Origin: Alphaproteobacteria bacterium
GTDB taxonomy: Bacteria; Pseudomonadota; Alphaproteobacteria; Rickettsiales; JABCZZ01
NCBI GenBank assembly: GCA_013289445.1
Contig: JABCZZ010000007.1
Span: 1 to 59,253, forward strand
DNA: 59,253 bases
Direction: 5' to 3'
Under the pieces are notes generated by a model, which saw only the letters and a list, made by a program, of their open reading frames with translations, ran no database searches and was not told where the DNA came from. Positions within the stretch are counted from its first letter, which is position 1. Each line of letters starts with the position of its first letter. Position numbers and translations under genes: made by a program. Positions 42,863-53,984 of this stretch are shown piece after piece.

Positions 42863-44938
42863 ATGACCCGCAAGACCCCACTTAAAGACTATCGCAACAT
42901 CGGTATCTGCGCCCATATCGACGCAGGCAAGACGACGACCACCGAGCGTATTCTTTATTATACCGGCAAATCGCACAAGATCGGCGAAGTGCACGAGGGC
43001 GCTGCGACCATGGACTGGATGGAGCAGGAACAGGAGCGCGGCATCACCATTACGTCGGCCGCTACCACCTGCTACTGGAAAAATCATCGCGTCAATATCA
43101 TCGATACGCCCGGCCACGTGGACTTCACCATCGAAGTGGAGCGCTCCATGCGCGTGCTCGACGGCGCCGTTGCCGTGTTCGACTCGGTGGCAGGCGTAGA
43201 GCCGCAGTCCGAAACCGTGTGGCGCCAGGCTGACAAATATCACGTGCCGCGCATCTGCTTCGTCAACAAGATGGATCGCACCGGCGCCAACTTCGAACGC
43301 ACCGTCAGCATGATGATCGATCGCCTGGGCACCGTGCCCCTCGTCATCCAGCTGCCGATCGGTTCGGAAGACAAATACGAAGGCATTATCGACCTTATCA
43401 CCATGGAAGAGCTGATCTGGAAAGGCGAGGAGCTGGGCGCCAAATTCGATCACCTGCCGATCCGCGCCGAACTTCAGGACGCCGCCAAAAAGGCCCGCGA
43501 GAAGATGCTTGAGACTGCCGTCGAAATGGACGACAAGGTCATGGAAGCCTATCTCAACGGCACTGAGCCCACGATTGCGCAGCTTAAAGAATGTATCCGC
43601 AAAGGTACGGTGAACTTCAAGTTCGTGCCGGTGCTCAACGGTGCAGCCTTCAAGAACAAAGGCGTGCAGCCTATGCTTGACGCCGTGGTGGATTTCCTCC
43701 CCAGCCCGCTCGACATTCCGGCGGTCAAGGCCATCGACGTGAAAACCGACGGTGAAACCGAACGCAAAGCCGACGATGCTGAAAAATTCTCAGCACTCGC
43801 GTTTAAGATCATGACCGACCCGTTCGTGGGCTCGCTCACCTTCGCGCGCATTTATTCGGGCAAGCTCGAAGCCGGTTCCTATGTGACGAACACCATCAAG
43901 GACAAGCGCGAGCGTATCGGCCGTATGTTGCTGATGCACGCAAACTCACGCGAAGACATCAAAGAAGCCTATGCCGGCGATATCATTGCTCTGGCGGGCC
44001 TTAAAGACACCACCACCGGCGACACGCTGTCGGATCCGGATGCAGCGGTGATCTTAGAGCGCATGATTTTCCCCGAACCCGTGATCGAGCTCGCGGTGGA
44101 ACCCAAGACCAAGGCCGACCAGGAAAAGATGGGCATGGCGCTTTCGCGCTTGGCGTCGGAAGATCCGTCGCTTCGCGTCTCGACCGATCAGGAAAGCGGC
44201 CAGACCATTCTTAAGGGCATGGGCGAGTTGCATCTGGAAATCATCGTCGATCGCATGAAGCGCGAATTCAAGGTGGAAGCCAATGTTGGCGCACCGCAGG
44301 TGGCCTACCGCGAAACCATCACCAAGAAGGCGACTATCGACTACACGCACAAGAAACAGTCCGGCGGTTCGGGCCAGTTCGCCCGCATCACGCTGGAGCT
44401 TGAACCCCTGCCGCCCGGCAGCGGCTTCGTGTTCGAGAACGACATCGTCGGCGGCGCGGTGCCCCGCGAATTCGTTCCGGGTGTGGAAAAAGGCCTCAAG
44501 TCCAGCCTCGATAACGGCGTGGTCGCGGGTTATCCCACGATTGACTTTAAGGCAACGCTCACCGACGGCGCATACCATGATGTGGACTCCAGCGTGCTCG
44601 CATTTGAAATCGCCGCACGTGCAGCCTTCCGTGAAGGCATGCCCAAGGGCGATCCGAAATTGCTTGAACCCATCATGAAGGTCGAAGTGGTGACGCCGGA
44701 AGATTATACCGGCTCGGTCATCGGCGATCTCACCGGCCGCCGTGGCCAGATTCAGGGTCAGGATATGCGCGGCAATGCCATTGTGATTGATGCGATGGTG
44801 CCGCTGTCCAAAATGTTCGGCTACGTCAATACGCTGCGTTCCATGACGCAGGGCCGTGCACAATATACCATGCAGTTCGATCACTATGAGCAGGTGCCGT
44901 CCAACATGGTCGATGAAATCAAGAAAAAAGTAGCTTAA
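42863..44938 (+). CDS. fusA: Elongation factor G
   Basis: The 691-aa GTPase has G1 [10 protein letters not shown], the switch II motif DTPGHVDF and G4 NKMD, and domains II-V in full length. It includes GSGQFARI and the C-terminal [13 protein letters not shown]. It drives translocation and, with RRF, ribosome recycling. AGGAAC precedes the start. It is a single intact copy in the str operon. Confidence 0.98.
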   Translation: MTRKTPLKDYRNIGICAHIDAGKTTTTERILYYTGKSHKIGEVHEGAATMDWMEQEQERGITITSAATTCYWKNHRVNIIDTPGHVDFTIEVERSMRVLDGAVAVFDSVAGVEPQSETVWRQADKYHVPRICFVNKMDRTGANFERTVSMMIDRLGTVPLVIQLPIGSEDKYEGIIDLITMEELIWKGEELGAKFDHLPIRAELQDAAKKAREKMLETAVEMDDKVMEAYLNGTEPTIAQLKECIRKGTVNFKFVPVLNGAAFKNKGVQPMLDAVVDFLPSPLDIPAVKAIDVKTDGETERKADDAEKFSALAFKIMTDPFVGSLTFARIYSGKLEAGSYVTNTIKDKRERIGRMLLMHANSREDIKEAYAGDIIALAGLKDTTTGDTLSDPDAAVILERMIFPEPVIELAVEPKTKADQEKMGMALSRLASEDPSLRVSTDQESGQTILKGMGELHLEIIVDRMKREFKVEANVGAPQVAYRETITKKATIDYTHKKQSGGSGQFARITLELEPLPPGSGFVFENDIVGGAVPREFVPGVEKGLKSSLDNGVVAGYPTIDFKATLTDGAYHDVDSSVLAFEIAARAAFREGMPKGDPKLLEPIMKVEVVTPEDYTGSVIGDLTGRRGQIQGQDMRGNAIVIDAMVPLSKMFGYVNTLRSMTQGRAQYTMQFDHYEQVPSNMVDEIKKKVA

Positions 44939-44973
44939 CCAACCAATACAGAGAAAAGAAAGAGGAGTCCGTC

Positions 44974-46167
<1,194 letters not shown>

Positions 46168-46202
46168 TCGGATCTAAAAACAGATAAGTCAGGAAAACGA
46201 GT

Positions 46203-46529
46203 ATGAATAATCAGAAAATTCGCATCCGGCTCAAAGCGTACGATCACATGATGCTTGATCATTCGACGAGCGAGATTGTGAACACCGCCAAGCGCACCGG
46301 TGCGCAGGTTCGCGGCCCCGTGCCGCTGCCGCGCCGCATTGAGCGTTTCACGGTGAACCGTTCGCCGCACATCGATAAGAAGTCGCGCGAGCAGTTCGAG
46401 ATCCGTACGCACAAGCGTCTGATCGACATACTTGATCCCACGCCGCAGACAGTGGACGCGCTGATGAAGCTCGATCTGTCGGCCGGTGTGGACGTTGAAA
46501 TCCAGTTGGGCGGGGAGAAGGCAGCATGA
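46203..46529 (+). CDS. rpsJ: 30S ribosomal protein S10
   Basis: The 108-aa protein has [35 protein letters not shown] and [18 protein letters not shown], the standard S10 sequence. It functions in the 30S head and as NusE in antitermination. It is the first gene of the S10 block, 35 bp after tuf, with an ATGA overlap into rplC. Confidence 0.98.
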   Translation: MNNQKIRIRLKAYDHMMLDHSTSEIVNTAKRTGAQVRGPVPLPRRIERFTVNRSPHIDKKSREQFEIRTHKRLIDILDPTPQTVDALMKLDLSAGVDVEIQLGGEKAA

Positions 46530-47269
46530 GAACCGGCGTCGTAGCACAGAAACTGGGCATGTCGCGCATCTTCGATGAAGATGGCGTACATATTCCTGTC
46601 ACTATCCTCAAACTCGACAACGTGCATGTCGTGGCACAGAAGACCAAAGCGCGTGACGGTTATACCGCCGTGCAGCTTTCTATCGGCAAAGCCCGCGTGA
46701 AAAATGTGAGCAAGTCCGTGCGTGGCCACTATGCGAAAGCCAAAGTGGAACCCGGCCGCAAGCTCGTGGAATTCCGCGTTGATGAACAGCATCTGCCGGA
46801 AGTGGGCGCGGAAATCGTTGCCTCACATTACGTGCCGGGCCAGTTCGTCGATGTCATCGGCACCACGATCGGTAAGGGTTTTGCGGGCGTCATGAAGCGT
46901 TGGAATTTCCGCGGTCTTGAAGCTTCGCACGGCGTGTCTGTGTCGCATCGTTCGCATGGTTCTACCGGTCAGCGTCAGGATCCGGGCCGTGTGTTCAAGG
47001 GCAAAAAGATGGCAGGCCATCTGGGTGTTGAGCGCGTCACCGTTCCCAATCTTCAGGTCGTCTCGGTCGATGAAGCCCGTGGCTTTATCTACATCAAGGG
47101 CGCAGTACCCGGCGCGGAAAACAGCTACGTGATGGTGAAGGATGCCGTTAAACGCGTCGTTCCCGCCAATGTACCGCTTCCCGCCGGCATCCGTAAATCC
47201 GCCAAAGCCGAAGCTCCCAAGGCTGAGGCCGCTGCGGACGCGCCGAAGGCTGAAGGCAAAAGCGAATAA
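46526..47269 (+). CDS. rplC: 50S ribosomal protein L3 with Ala/Lys/Glu-rich tail
   Basis: The 247-aa protein has the L3 core ([17 protein letters not shown] near the start, [20 protein letters not shown] in the middle). E. coli L3 is about 209 aa; the extra 30 residues are a C-terminal [19 protein letters not shown] tail. L3 initiates 50S assembly near the peptidyl transferase centre. It is translationally coupled to rpsJ by the 4-bp overlap. Confidence 0.97.
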   Translation: MRTGVVAQKLGMSRIFDEDGVHIPVTILKLDNVHVVAQKTKARDGYTAVQLSIGKARVKNVSKSVRGHYAKAKVEPGRKLVEFRVDEQHLPEVGAEIVASHYVPGQFVDVIGTTIGKGFAGVMKRWNFRGLEASHGVSVSHRSHGSTGQRQDPGRVFKGKKMAGHLGVERVTVPNLQVVSVDEARGFIYIKGAVPGAENSYVMVKDAVKRVVPANVPLPAGIRKSAKAEAPKAEAAADAPKAEGKSE

Positions 47270-47290
47270 TTAAAGTTAAGGAAACACACC

Positions 47291-47917
47291 ATGAAAGTCG
47301 CGGTAAAAACATTCGATCATAAGGCAGCGGGAGACATCGAGCTCTCCGACGCCGTGTTCGGCACCAAGCCGCGCAAGGACATCCTTGCACGCATGATCGC
47401 TTACCAGCTCAACAAGCGTCGCGCCGGTACACACAAGACCAAGGGTGTGTCGGAAATCAGCGGCACGACCAAGAAACCCTGGAAGCAAAAAGGCACTGGC
47501 CGCGCGCGTGCGGGTAGCCTGCGTTCGCCGCAGTTCAAGGGCGGTGCGCGCATATTCGGCCCGGTCGTCAGGAGCCATGCCACCAGCCTCAATAAGAAGA
47601 TCCGCAACCTCGCCCTGCGCATGGCGCTGTCCGCCAAGCAGATCGAAGGCAAGCTTCTGATTGTTGATTCGCTTGAGATCAAAGAAACCAAGACCAAGTC
47701 GATCGTCGCGTCGTTCGAAAAATTCGGCTTCAAGAAGCCCCTCATCATCGGCGGCGAGAAGCTCGACGAAGGCTTTAGCAAAGCCGCGCGCAACATCAAG
47801 GGCGTGGATGTGCTCCCTTCACAGGGCGCCAATGTGTATGACATCATCAATCACCAGGAACTCGTGCTCACCAAAGAGGCGGTAAAATTCCTGGAAACGC
47901 GTTTAACGAAGGAATAA
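47291..47917 (+). CDS. rplD: 50S ribosomal protein L4
   Basis: The 208-aa protein has the exit-tunnel loop region KKPWKQKGTGRARAGSLRSP and the FGPVVRSH motif. L4 binds 23S domain I and in enterobacteria represses the S10 operon; whether that holds here is not shown. Length is normal, and the stop is 4 bp before rplW. Confidence 0.97.
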   Translation: MKVAVKTFDHKAAGDIELSDAVFGTKPRKDILARMIAYQLNKRRAGTHKTKGVSEISGTTKKPWKQKGTGRARAGSLRSPQFKGGARIFGPVVRSHATSLNKKIRNLALRMALSAKQIEGKLLIVDSLEIKETKTKSIVASFEKFGFKKPLIIGGEKLDEGFSKAARNIKGVDVLPSQGANVYDIINHQELVLTKEAVKFLETRLTKE

Positions 47918-47921
47918 GGCC

Positions 47922-48260
47922 ATGGCCAAAGCAAAGAAAACCGAAGCCAAAAAAGAGGGCGCATCGATGAAGGAAATTTTCTACGATGTCGTTGCCCGTC
48001 CGGTGATCACCGAGAAGGCCACTGCCGCGCTCGAACATAATAAAGTGATTTTTCGCATTCGTACCGATGTCACCAAACAGCAGGTGAAAGAAGCGGTGGA
48101 AGCCCTGTTCAAGGTCGACGTGGTTGGGGTTAATACCCTAAATTCACAGGGAAAAACCAAGATTTTCCGTGGCCGTGAAGGCAAGCGGAGGGATTTTAAA
48201 AAAGCGATTGTGACGCTGGCGGCTGGCCAGTCGATCGATCTGAGCAGCGGCACGGCATAA
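47922..48260 (+). CDS. rplW: 50S ribosomal protein L23
   Basis: The 112-aa protein has the L23 core from about residue 16 (FYDVVARPVITEKATAAL, then FRGREGKRRDFKKAIV). A 15-residue Lys/Ala-rich N-terminal extension precedes it; an internal ATG before KEIFYD would remove the extension. L23 sits at the tunnel exit and docks trigger factor and SRP. Confidence 0.95.
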   Translation: MAKAKKTEAKKEGASMKEIFYDVVARPVITEKATAALEHNKVIFRIRTDVTKQQVKEAVEALFKVDVVGVNTLNSQGKTKIFRGREGKRRDFKKAIVTLAAGQSIDLSSGTA

Positions 48261-48265
48261 TTCGG

Positions 48266-48293
48266 TTGCATTTTTGAGCGCGCGGGCTATAAC
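48266..48293 (+). promoter_or_regulatory. Internal promoter before rplB (TTGCAT - 16 bp - TATAAC)
   Basis: TTGCAT (48266-48271) and TATAAC (48288-48293) lie in the 77-bp gap after rplW, with a 16-bp spacer. Confidence 0.5.
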
Positions 48294-48337
48294 CACGCCT
48301 CTTTAATTCAGCTGCCGCAAAACATGGAGATGTAGTT

Positions 48338-49168
48338 ATGGCGCTTAAAACATTCAAACCGGTCACGAAATCGCTTCGCGGCCTGGTGCAGGTAGACCGC
48401 TCGGACCTCTGGAAAGGCGGTCCGGTAAAAGCGCTTACCGAAGGACAGAACAAAAGCGGTGGTCGCAACAACCTTGGCCGTCTGACCTCGTTCCGCGTTG
48501 GCGGTGGACATAAGCAGCGTTACCGTATTGTTGATTTCAAACGCGACAAGCACGACATGAACGCGACGGTGGAACGTATCGAATATGATCCCAATCGTTC
48601 GGCTTTTATTGCATTGCTGAAATACGAAGACGGCACGCTCTCCTATATTCTCGCACCGCAGCGCCTGAGTGTCGGCGATGTGATCTGCTCGGGCGAAAAG
48701 ACCGACGTGAAGCCGGGTTTTGCCATGCAGCTGAAGAATATTCCTGTCGGCACCATCGTGCACAACGTCGAAATGAAGCCCGGCAAGGGCGGCCAGATCG
48801 GCCGTGCAGCTGGCGGCTACGTACAAATTGTCGGCAAAGACTCCGGCTATGTGCAGCTGAAAATGCGCTCCGGCGAAGTGCGCATCGTGCGCGGCGAATG
48901 CATGGCGACCATCGGCGCTGTAAGCAATCCTGACCACCAGAACGAAATGATCGGCAAAGCCGGACGTTCGCGCTGGAAAGGTATCCGCCCCTGCGTACGC
49001 GGCGTGGCCATGAACCCGGTTGACCATCCGCACGGCGGCGGCGAAGGCCGCACCTCTGGCGGACGCCATCCTGTAACCCCGTGGGGCAAAGGTACCAAGG
49101 GTACCAAGACCCGCAAGAACAAACGCACGAACAGACTCATCGTTCGCAGCAGACGTAAGAAAGGATAA
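48338..49168 (+). CDS. rplB: 50S ribosomal protein L2
   Basis: The 276-aa protein has [17 protein letters not shown] at the start and the conserved peptidyl-transferase-region motif [12 protein letters not shown] with its invariant His. A basic C-terminus ends it. GGAG is seven bases before ATG 48338. L2 is needed for subunit association and peptidyl transfer. Length is normal. Confidence 0.98.
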   Translation: MALKTFKPVTKSLRGLVQVDRSDLWKGGPVKALTEGQNKSGGRNNLGRLTSFRVGGGHKQRYRIVDFKRDKHDMNATVERIEYDPNRSAFIALLKYEDGTLSYILAPQRLSVGDVICSGEKTDVKPGFAMQLKNIPVGTIVHNVEMKPGKGGQIGRAAGGYVQIVGKDSGYVQLKMRSGEVRIVRGECMATIGAVSNPDHQNEMIGKAGRSRWKGIRPCVRGVAMNPVDHPHGGGEGRTSGGRHPVTPWGKGTKGTKTRKNKRTNRLIVRSRRKKG

Positions 49169-49171
49169 CAC

Positions 49172-49462
49172 ATGACACGCGCAGTCTGGAAAGGCCCGTT
49201 CGTCGATGGATACATGCTTGCCAAAGCCGAGAAGGCTCGTGGCAGCGGACGTAATCAGATCGTTCAGATCTGGTCGCGTCGTTCGACCATCCTGCCGCAG
49301 TTTGTCGGCATCACCTTTGGTGTCTATAATGGCAGGAAGTTCATTCCCGTGCTGGTCACCGAAGATATGATTGGCCATAAATTCGGCGAATTCGCGCCGG
49401 GCCGCATCTTCCTCGCTCACGGCGGTGCAGACAAAAAAGCGTCGGCAGATAGTAAGGAATAA
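49172..49462 (+). CDS. rpsS: 30S ribosomal protein S19
   Basis: The 96-aa protein has [31 protein letters not shown] and [11 protein letters not shown], the S19 signature. It binds 16S with S13 in the head. It is 3 bp after rplB. Length is normal apart from a short Lys/Ala tail. Confidence 0.97.
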   Translation: MTRAVWKGPFVDGYMLAKAEKARGSGRNQIVQIWSRRSTILPQFVGITFGVYNGRKFIPVLVTEDMIGHKFGEFAPGRIFLAHGGADKKASADSKE

Positions 49463-49467
49463 GCATC

Positions 49468-49896
49468 ATGGCAAAAGCAAAAACAGCTCCCAAAGCAGAG
49501 ACCGCAGCGGCCCCCAAGGCCAAAGCCGCCTCGAAAGCTCCCAAGGCTGCTTCTAAAGCGGAAGCGCGCGCGATTCTCAACCGCATTCGCATCAGCCCGA
49601 TTAAGCTCGGCTATGTCGCCGGTCTTATCCGCGGCATGAAGGTCGATCAGGCGCTCACGCAGCTGGCATTCTCCAGCAAGCGCATTGCGCAGGACGTCCG
49701 CAAGACCCTGCAGTCGGCCATCGCCAATGCCGAAAACAATTTCAACATGAACGTGGATGCTCTGTACGTGGCGGAAACCTGGGTCGGCAAGAGCTTGGTG
49801 ATGAAGCGCATGCATACCCGCGCTCGCGGCCGTGGTGCTCGTATCCTCAAGCCGTTTTCCAACCTCACCATCATCCTGCGCGAAAAGGGAGAATAA
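49468..49896 (+). CDS. rplV: 50S ribosomal protein L22 with Ala/Lys-rich N-terminal extension
   Basis: The 142-aa protein has the L22 core from about residue 32 ([20 protein letters not shown]) and the beta-hairpin end [15 protein letters not shown] that lines the exit tunnel. E. coli L22 is 110 aa; the surplus is a 30-residue extension of [19 protein letters not shown] type. Erythromycin-related hairpin residues look standard. Confidence 0.97.
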   Translation: MAKAKTAPKAETAAAPKAKAASKAPKAASKAEARAILNRIRISPIKLGYVAGLIRGMKVDQALTQLAFSSKRIAQDVRKTLQSAIANAENNFNMNVDALYVAETWVGKSLVMKRMHTRARGRGARILKPFSNLTIILREKGE

Positions 49897-49899
49897 GCG

Positions 49900-50589
49900 A
49901 TGGGTCAAAAGATTAATCCGATCGGTCTGCGCCTGGGCGTCAACAAGACGTGGGATTCACGCTGGTTTGCTACCGGAGAAGAATTTTCCGACAAGCTGCA
50001 TGAAGACATTTCCATCCGCAAGTACCTCAAGAAGAACCTTGGCAGCGCCGGCATCAGCCGCATCGTCATTGAGCGCCCCACCAAGAAAGCCCGCATCACC
50101 ATCCATACCGCACGTCCGGGTGTGGTCATCGGCAAAAAGGGCGCCGATATCGAAAAGATCAAAAAGGATCTGGGCAAGTTCACCAAAGACGAAATTCATC
50201 TGAATATCGTTGAAATTCGCAAGCCCGAAATCGACTCCACCCTGATTGCCGAAAGCATCGCGCAGCAGCTTGAGCGTCGTATCGCTTTCCGTCGCGCCAT
50301 GAAACGCGCCGTGCAATCCGCGCTTCGCCTGGGCGCATTGGGCATTCGTATTAACTGCTCCGGCCGTCTCGGCGGCAACGAAATCGCCCGTATGGAATGG
50401 TACCGCGAAGGTCGCGTGCCCTTACATACGCTGCGCGCCGATGTCGATTATGGCGTTGCCGAAGCGCTCACCACCTACGGTATCATCGGCATCAAAGTCT
50501 GGGTGTTCAAGGGCGAGATCATGGCCCACGACCCGATGGCGCAGGATAAGAAAGACGTCGAGCGCACTACCGGTAACGAGCTGGTGTAA
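49900..50589 (+). CDS. rpsC: 30S ribosomal protein S3
   Basis: The 229-aa protein begins [17 protein letters not shown]-2 domain has [13 protein letters not shown], and the C-terminal domain contains [16 protein letters not shown] and [15 protein letters not shown]3 forms the mRNA entry site. It is the last gene before a strong terminator, although rplP normally follows directly. Confidence 0.98.
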   Translation: MGQKINPIGLRLGVNKTWDSRWFATGEEFSDKLHEDISIRKYLKKNLGSAGISRIVIERPTKKARITIHTARPGVVIGKKGADIEKIKKDLGKFTKDEIHLNIVEIRKPEIDSTLIAESIAQQLERRIAFRRAMKRAVQSALRLGALGIRINCSGRLGGNEIARMEWYREGRVPLHTLRADVDYGVAEALTTYGIIGIKVWVFKGEIMAHDPMAQDKKDVERTTGNELV

Positions 50590-50603
50590 TCGAGCAGATA
50601 GTT

Positions 50604-50641
50604 AAAAAGGGGCCTTCTTTTACCGGAAGGCCCCTTTTTTT
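50604..50641 (+). terminator. Strong intrinsic terminator after rpsC
   Basis: AAAAGGGGCCTTC (50605-50617) pairs perfectly with GAAGGCCCCTTTT (50626-50638) around an 8-nt loop. The stem runs into a seven-T tract (50635-50641). It is the clearest terminator in the window and lies inside what is usually one S10 transcription unit. Confidence 0.9.
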
Positions 50642-50871
50642 ATGCGCATCACTCTGAATTAACCTTTAGATTTTATAAAAGTTAATTTCTTTTCGGAGCC
50701 TATTTTAGGATGTGTAAAACCAAAGCTTTTTGCCAATGTTCATTTTCAGATCGCGCGCGCAAAAAAAATTGTTAATCGCCATGAAGCGAAAGCGTGGCAG
50801 CGCTCTAAACGCCGCGCAGACAGCGGTTTTAAGGCGAATTTGAAAAGCGATGCAAAAGCTGAAAAATCCAG

Positions 50872-50899
50872 TTGCCTTAAGGTAAAAAACAAGTATAAG
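50872..50899 (+). promoter_or_regulatory. Promoter of the rplP-rpmC-rpsQ-rplN-rplX unit (TTGCCT - 16 bp - TATAAG)
   Basis: TTGCCT (50872-50877) and TATAAG (50894-50899) have a 16-bp spacer. They restart transcription after the upstream terminator and give a leader of about 26 nt. Confidence 0.65.
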
Positions 50900-50931
50900 T
50901 TCACCCCCTTGTTAAAGGTAGAGAAAAAACA

Positions 50932-51348
50932 ATGTTGCAGCCCAAGAAAACCAAATTCCGCAAGGCCCACAAAGGGCGTATTCACGGTAACGCCAAAGGC
51001 GGTTTTTCGCTCAATTTCGGCGAATACGGCTTAAAAGCCTTAGAGCCCGAACGCGTCACTGCGCGCCAGATTGAAGCCGCGCGTCGCGCGATTTCCCGTT
51101 ACGTGAAACGTACCGGCCGCCTCTGGATCCGTATTTTTCCGGATGTTCCTGTCACCCGCAAACCCGCCGAAGTGCGCATGGGCAGCGGTAAGGGTTCGGT
51201 CGAATTCTGGGTATGCCGCGTGAAGCCGGGCCGCATCATGTTTGAAATCGACGGCGTCAGTGAAGACATCGCACGCGAAGCGATGGAACGTGCTGCCGCA
51301 AAACTTCCCATCAAGACCAAATTCATCGCCCGTCTGGGAGGACACTGA
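50932..51348 (+). CDS. rplP: 50S ribosomal protein L16
   Basis: The 138-aa protein begins [19 protein letters not shown] and contains [20 protein letters not shown] and [13 protein letters not shown], the L16 signature near the A site. Length is normal. It is the first gene after the rpsC terminator and promoter. The stop is 2 bp before rpmC. Confidence 0.98.
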   Translation: MLQPKKTKFRKAHKGRIHGNAKGGFSLNFGEYGLKALEPERVTARQIEAARRAISRYVKRTGRLWIRIFPDVPVTRKPAEVRMGSGKGSVEFWVCRVKPGRIMFEIDGVSEDIAREAMERAAAKLPIKTKFIARLGGH

Positions 51349-51350
51349 GT

Positions 51351-51644
51351 ATGACCGATATCGCAACCTTGCGCAGCAAGTCGCCGGATGAACTTAAAGA
51401 GATGACCCTCTCTTTGAAAAAAGAACTGTTCAACCTGCGTTTCCAGGTGGCCAGCGGCGAACAGAAGAACACCGCACGCTTCCGTGAAGTGCGCCGTGAC
51501 ATCGCCCGTGCCAAGACGCTGCTCAACGAACGCGGCGTAGCGCAGCCGGCAAAGAAAACTGCCAAGCCCGCCAAGGAAGCCAAAGCGCAAGCAAAGCCTG
51601 CCAAGGAAGCCAAGGCAGCTAAACCTAAAAAGAAAGCGGAGTAG
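51351..51644 (+). CDS. rpmC: 50S ribosomal protein L29 with Lys/Ala-rich tail
   Basis: The 97-aa protein has the L29 core in residues 1-62 ([39 protein letters not shown]). A 34-residue C-terminal tail of [19 protein letters not shown] type follows; usual L29 is about 65 aa. L29 sits at the tunnel exit beside L23. Confidence 0.95.
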   Translation: MTDIATLRSKSPDELKEMTLSLKKELFNLRFQVASGEQKNTARFREVRRDIARAKTLLNERGVAQPAKKTAKPAKEAKAQAKPAKEAKAAKPKKKAE

Positions 51645-51647
51645 ACT

Positions 51648-51878
51648 ATGCCCAAACGTATCCTGCAAGGCGTGGTGGTAAGCGATAAGGCCGACAAGAC
51701 GGTAAGCGTGCTGGTCGAGCGCCGCTATACCCATCCGATCTATAAAAAGACGGTGCGCAGCTCGAAGAAATATGCTGCCCATGACGAGCAGAATAAATTC
51801 AAAATCGGCGATGTGGTGAAGATCATCGAGTCACGCCCGATCTCCAAGAGCAAAAAGTGGACCGTCGTCTACGAATAA
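51648..51878 (+). CDS. rpsQ: 30S ribosomal protein S17
   Basis: The 76-aa protein has [18 protein letters not shown] and [17 protein letters not shown], with [13 protein letters not shown] as the S17 signature. It is a primary 16S-binding protein of the OB fold. It is 3 bp after rpmC and 51 bp before rplN, with no promoter evident between them. Confidence 0.97.
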   Translation: MPKRILQGVVVSDKADKTVSVLVERRYTHPIYKKTVRSSKKYAAHDEQNKFKIGDVVKIIESRPISKSKKWTVVYE

Positions 51879-51929
51879 TCCAATCATCGCGGCAACAGCG
51901 TAAGTAAAGTAAGAGAGTAAAGGTAGTTT

Positions 51930-52298
51930 ATGATTCAGATGCAATCCAACCTCGATGTGGCGGACAACTCAGGCGCCAAACGCGTCGAGTGCATCAAGGT
52001 GCTCGGTGGTTCCAAGCGCAAAACCGCATCGGTGGGCGATGTTATCGTCGTGTCGATCAAGGATGCGATTCCCCGTGGCAAAGTGAAAAAAGGTCAGGTG
52101 CATCGCGCCGTGATCGTGCGCACCGCATTTGCCGTGCGTCGTCCCGATGGCAGCGCCATCCGCTTCGATCGCAATGCCGCCGTGCTCGTCAGCAAAGACA
52201 ATGAACCCATCGGCACCCGTATCTTCGGCCCGGTGGTTCGCGAACTGCGCGCAAAGCGTTTCATGAAAATCGTCTCTCTTGCACCCGAGGTATTGTAA
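51930..52298 (+). CDS. rplN: 50S ribosomal protein L14
   Basis: The 122-aa protein begins [18 protein letters not shown] and contains [20 protein letters not shown] and [11 protein letters not shown]. It forms an intersubunit bridge on 50S. Length is normal. It is the usual first gene of the spc operon, but here no separate promoter is visible. Confidence 0.98.
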   Translation: MIQMQSNLDVADNSGAKRVECIKVLGGSKRKTASVGDVIVVSIKDAIPRGKVKKGQVHRAVIVRTAFAVRRPDGSAIRFDRNAAVLVSKDNEPIGTRIFGPVVRELRAKRFMKIVSLAPEVL

Positions 52299-52368
52299 AA
52301 ATTAAGACTGATTTTTTAAGGTTGGTGTAGCGGCTAGAAAATCAGGCTAAAAATTAGGACTAAACTGT

Positions 52369-52695
52369 ATGACCCAGAAGAAATTGAAAATCAAAAAAGG
52401 TGACGACGTCATCGTGATCGCCGGCAAAGACAAGGGCAAAAAGGGCTCGGTGCTTTCCGTCATTCGCGACAATGATCGCGTAGTGGTCGCAGGCGTCAAC
52501 ATGATCAAACGCCATCAGCGTGCAGGCGCGGGCGGTCCGGGCGGCATTGTTGAAAAAGAAGCTTCGCTGCATATTTCCAACGTGGCGCTGGTCGATCCCA
52601 AGGAAGGCAAAGCTACCCGCGTGGGTTACAAGACGCTTAACGACGGCAAGAAAGTGCGTGTCGCGCGTCGCTCAGGTGAGACTTTTTCCAGCTAA
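52369..52695 (+). CDS. rplX: 50S ribosomal protein L24
   Basis: The 108-aa protein has an N-terminal KOW motif ([18 protein letters not shown]), [10 protein letters not shown] and [17 protein letters not shown]. It is an assembly initiator at the tunnel exit. In most bacteria rplE follows at once; here a Rap1a/Tai-like gene intervenes 36 bp downstream. Confidence 0.97.
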   Translation: MTQKKLKIKKGDDVIVIAGKDKGKKGSVLSVIRDNDRVVVAGVNMIKRHQRAGAGGPGGIVEKEASLHISNVALVDPKEGKATRVGYKTLNDGKKVRVARRSGETFSS

Positions 52696-52731
52696 TTTGA
52701 CGGGGTGGCTGCTTTAACGGCACCTACGTAA

Positions 52732-53181
52732 ATGAAGGCAAAAAAAATCCCTACTATTCTTGTGCGCTGTTTGCTGCTAATTGCAGCGTGGCCGGTTTCT
52801 GCCTTTGCCGAAGAGGTCATCGTGGCCGATAAACCGGCGGAGATTGTCCTTGGCACCACTTCAACGCGCCAGACGGCGGTGGAATGTGCCACTGCCGAGC
52901 TGGTGGAGCAGGCCTCACAGCAGCATAAACTGGTGGGCAATGTCGTCACCAGCGTATATTCGGCAGGAGTGTGCACCGGGAAAATGCAAACCTTCATGTT
53001 GATAGCCCAACGTGAAAATCCCAACTGCTTTCCCAAAATAAGCCTGGAAGACGGCATCAGTATTTTTGTGAAATGGGCGGATGCACATCCGGCCCAGTAT
53101 AACACCGGTTACATTAGCGGTTTTTCGGAGGCTTTTGCTGAAATGGCGCCGTGCCTTAAGAATACCGACCCGAAAAACTAG
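52732..53181 (+). CDS. Exported Rap1a/Tai-family-like protein inserted in the spc operon
   Basis: The 149-aa protein has a signal peptide (basic start, LLLIAAWPVSAFA, cleavage about residue 26). The mature part has four Cys (52, 81, 99, 141). The C-terminal half matches the Rap1a/Tai pattern: NCFP, then IFVKWADAHPAQYNTG, and EAFAEMAPC at the end. In Serratia these are immunity proteins for type VI amidase effectors, but many family members are orphans of unknown role. No effector gene is next to it. It breaks the normally contiguous rplX-rplE pair. It could be read from the rplX transcript (36-bp gap). The family call is moderate. Confidence 0.65.
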   Translation: MKAKKIPTILVRCLLLIAAWPVSAFAEEVIVADKPAEIVLGTTSTRQTAVECATAELVEQASQQHKLVGNVVTSVYSAGVCTGKMQTFMLIAQRENPNCFPKISLEDGISIFVKWADAHPAQYNTGYISGFSEAFAEMAPCLKNTDPKN

Positions 53182-53230
53182 AAAACTGCTGTAATTGGCT
53201 ATTATAGCGCGTTTGATGGGCAGTGCATAA

Positions 53231-53259
53231 CAGGTAAATGCGGTTAATATTTACCCCTG
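53231..53259 (+). terminator. Hairpin after the Rap1a/Tai-like gene
   Basis: GGTAAAT (53233-53239) and ATTTACC (53249-53255) form a stem with a 9-nt loop, extended by CAG/CTG ends. No T-tract follows, so it is at best a weak or factor-dependent terminator. Confidence 0.35.
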
Positions 53260-53303
53260 CGGACGCGGAGTTTAATAAAAAGGCGGCAGCGCTGACTTTT
53301 CGT

Positions 53304-53331
53304 TTGCAATCTCACGGAGTTTGAGTATAAA
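53304..53331 (+). promoter_or_regulatory. Promoter before rplE (TTGCAA - 16 bp - TATAAA)
   Basis: TTGCAA (53304-53309) and TATAAA (53326-53331) are 16 bp apart. The leader then carries a GCCCGG/CCGGGC hairpin (53353-53370) just before the rplE ribosome-binding site. Confidence 0.65.
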
Positions 53332-53388
53332 TCCCACCCTCTTCAGATTTCTGCCCGGCAACACCCGGGCTCTTTACAGAGAGTGTAT

Positions 53389-53976
53389 ATGACCAAAGCG
53401 ATCGAAAAATCCACTGCCAAATCAGGCAGTTATGTGCCACGCCTGCAGACGCTTTACGCGGATAAAATCCGCGCTGATCTGCAGAAGCAGTTTGGCTACA
53501 AAAACCCGATGGAAGTCCCCAAGCTCGAAAAGATCGTTATTAACATGGGCTTAGGCAAGCAGGCCGTTGAAGATGGCAAAGTCATCGAAGCCGCCGCCGC
53601 TGAACTTGCGCTCATCTCGGGCCAGAAACCTATCGTTACCAAATCGCGCAAATCCATCGCCGGTTTCAAGCTGCGTGAAAACCTCGCCATCGGTGCGAAG
53701 GTGACGCTGCGCAAACAGCGCATGTACGAATTCCTTGATCGCCTGGTGACCGTTGCCATGCCGCGCATCCGCGACTTCCGCGGCGTGCCGCCCAAGAGTT
53801 TCGACGGACGTGGTAACTACACGCTCGGCCTGAAAGAACAGATCATCTTCCCGGAAATCAACTATGACAAGATCGACAAGATCCGCGGCATGGACATTTC
53901 CTTCATCACCACCGCCAAGAACGACGACGAAGCGCGCGCGCTCCTGGCTGGTTTTCAATTTCCCTTCATTAAGTAG
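53389..53976 (+). CDS. rplE: 50S ribosomal protein L5
   Basis: The 195-aa protein starts at ATG 53389 (a GTG two codons earlier is possible). The L5 core shows [36 protein letters not shown] and [18 protein letters not shown]. An N-terminal extension of about 15 residues ([13 protein letters not shown]) is added relative to the 179-aa E. coli protein. L5 binds 5S rRNA. It starts a transcription unit with its own promoter after the inserted Rap1a/Tai-like gene. Confidence 0.97.
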   Translation: MTKAIEKSTAKSGSYVPRLQTLYADKIRADLQKQFGYKNPMEVPKLEKIVINMGLGKQAVEDGKVIEAAAAELALISGQKPIVTKSRKSIAGFKLRENLAIGAKVTLRKQRMYEFLDRLVTVAMPRIRDFRGVPPKSFDGRGNYTLGLKEQIIFPEINYDKIDKIRGMDISFITTAKNDDEARALLAGFQFPFIK

Positions 53977-53984
53977 AGGTTCCC

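Larger units (their letters stand above)
50590..50931. other. 342-bp gap splitting the S10 operon
   Basis: Between rpsC and rplP there is no gene on either strand that I would support. It holds the intrinsic terminator, an A/T-rich stretch, a GCGCGCGC run followed by eight A (about 50753-50768) and a promoter (50872-50899) 33 bp before rplP. Some short frames read through into rplP but lack a ribosome-binding site and resemble no protein I know. Confidence 0.7.

Noticed and set aside
48308..49420. 370-aa minus-strand frame opposite rplB-rpsS
   Set aside because: Antisense shadow of two certain ribosomal genes, with no ribosome-binding site.
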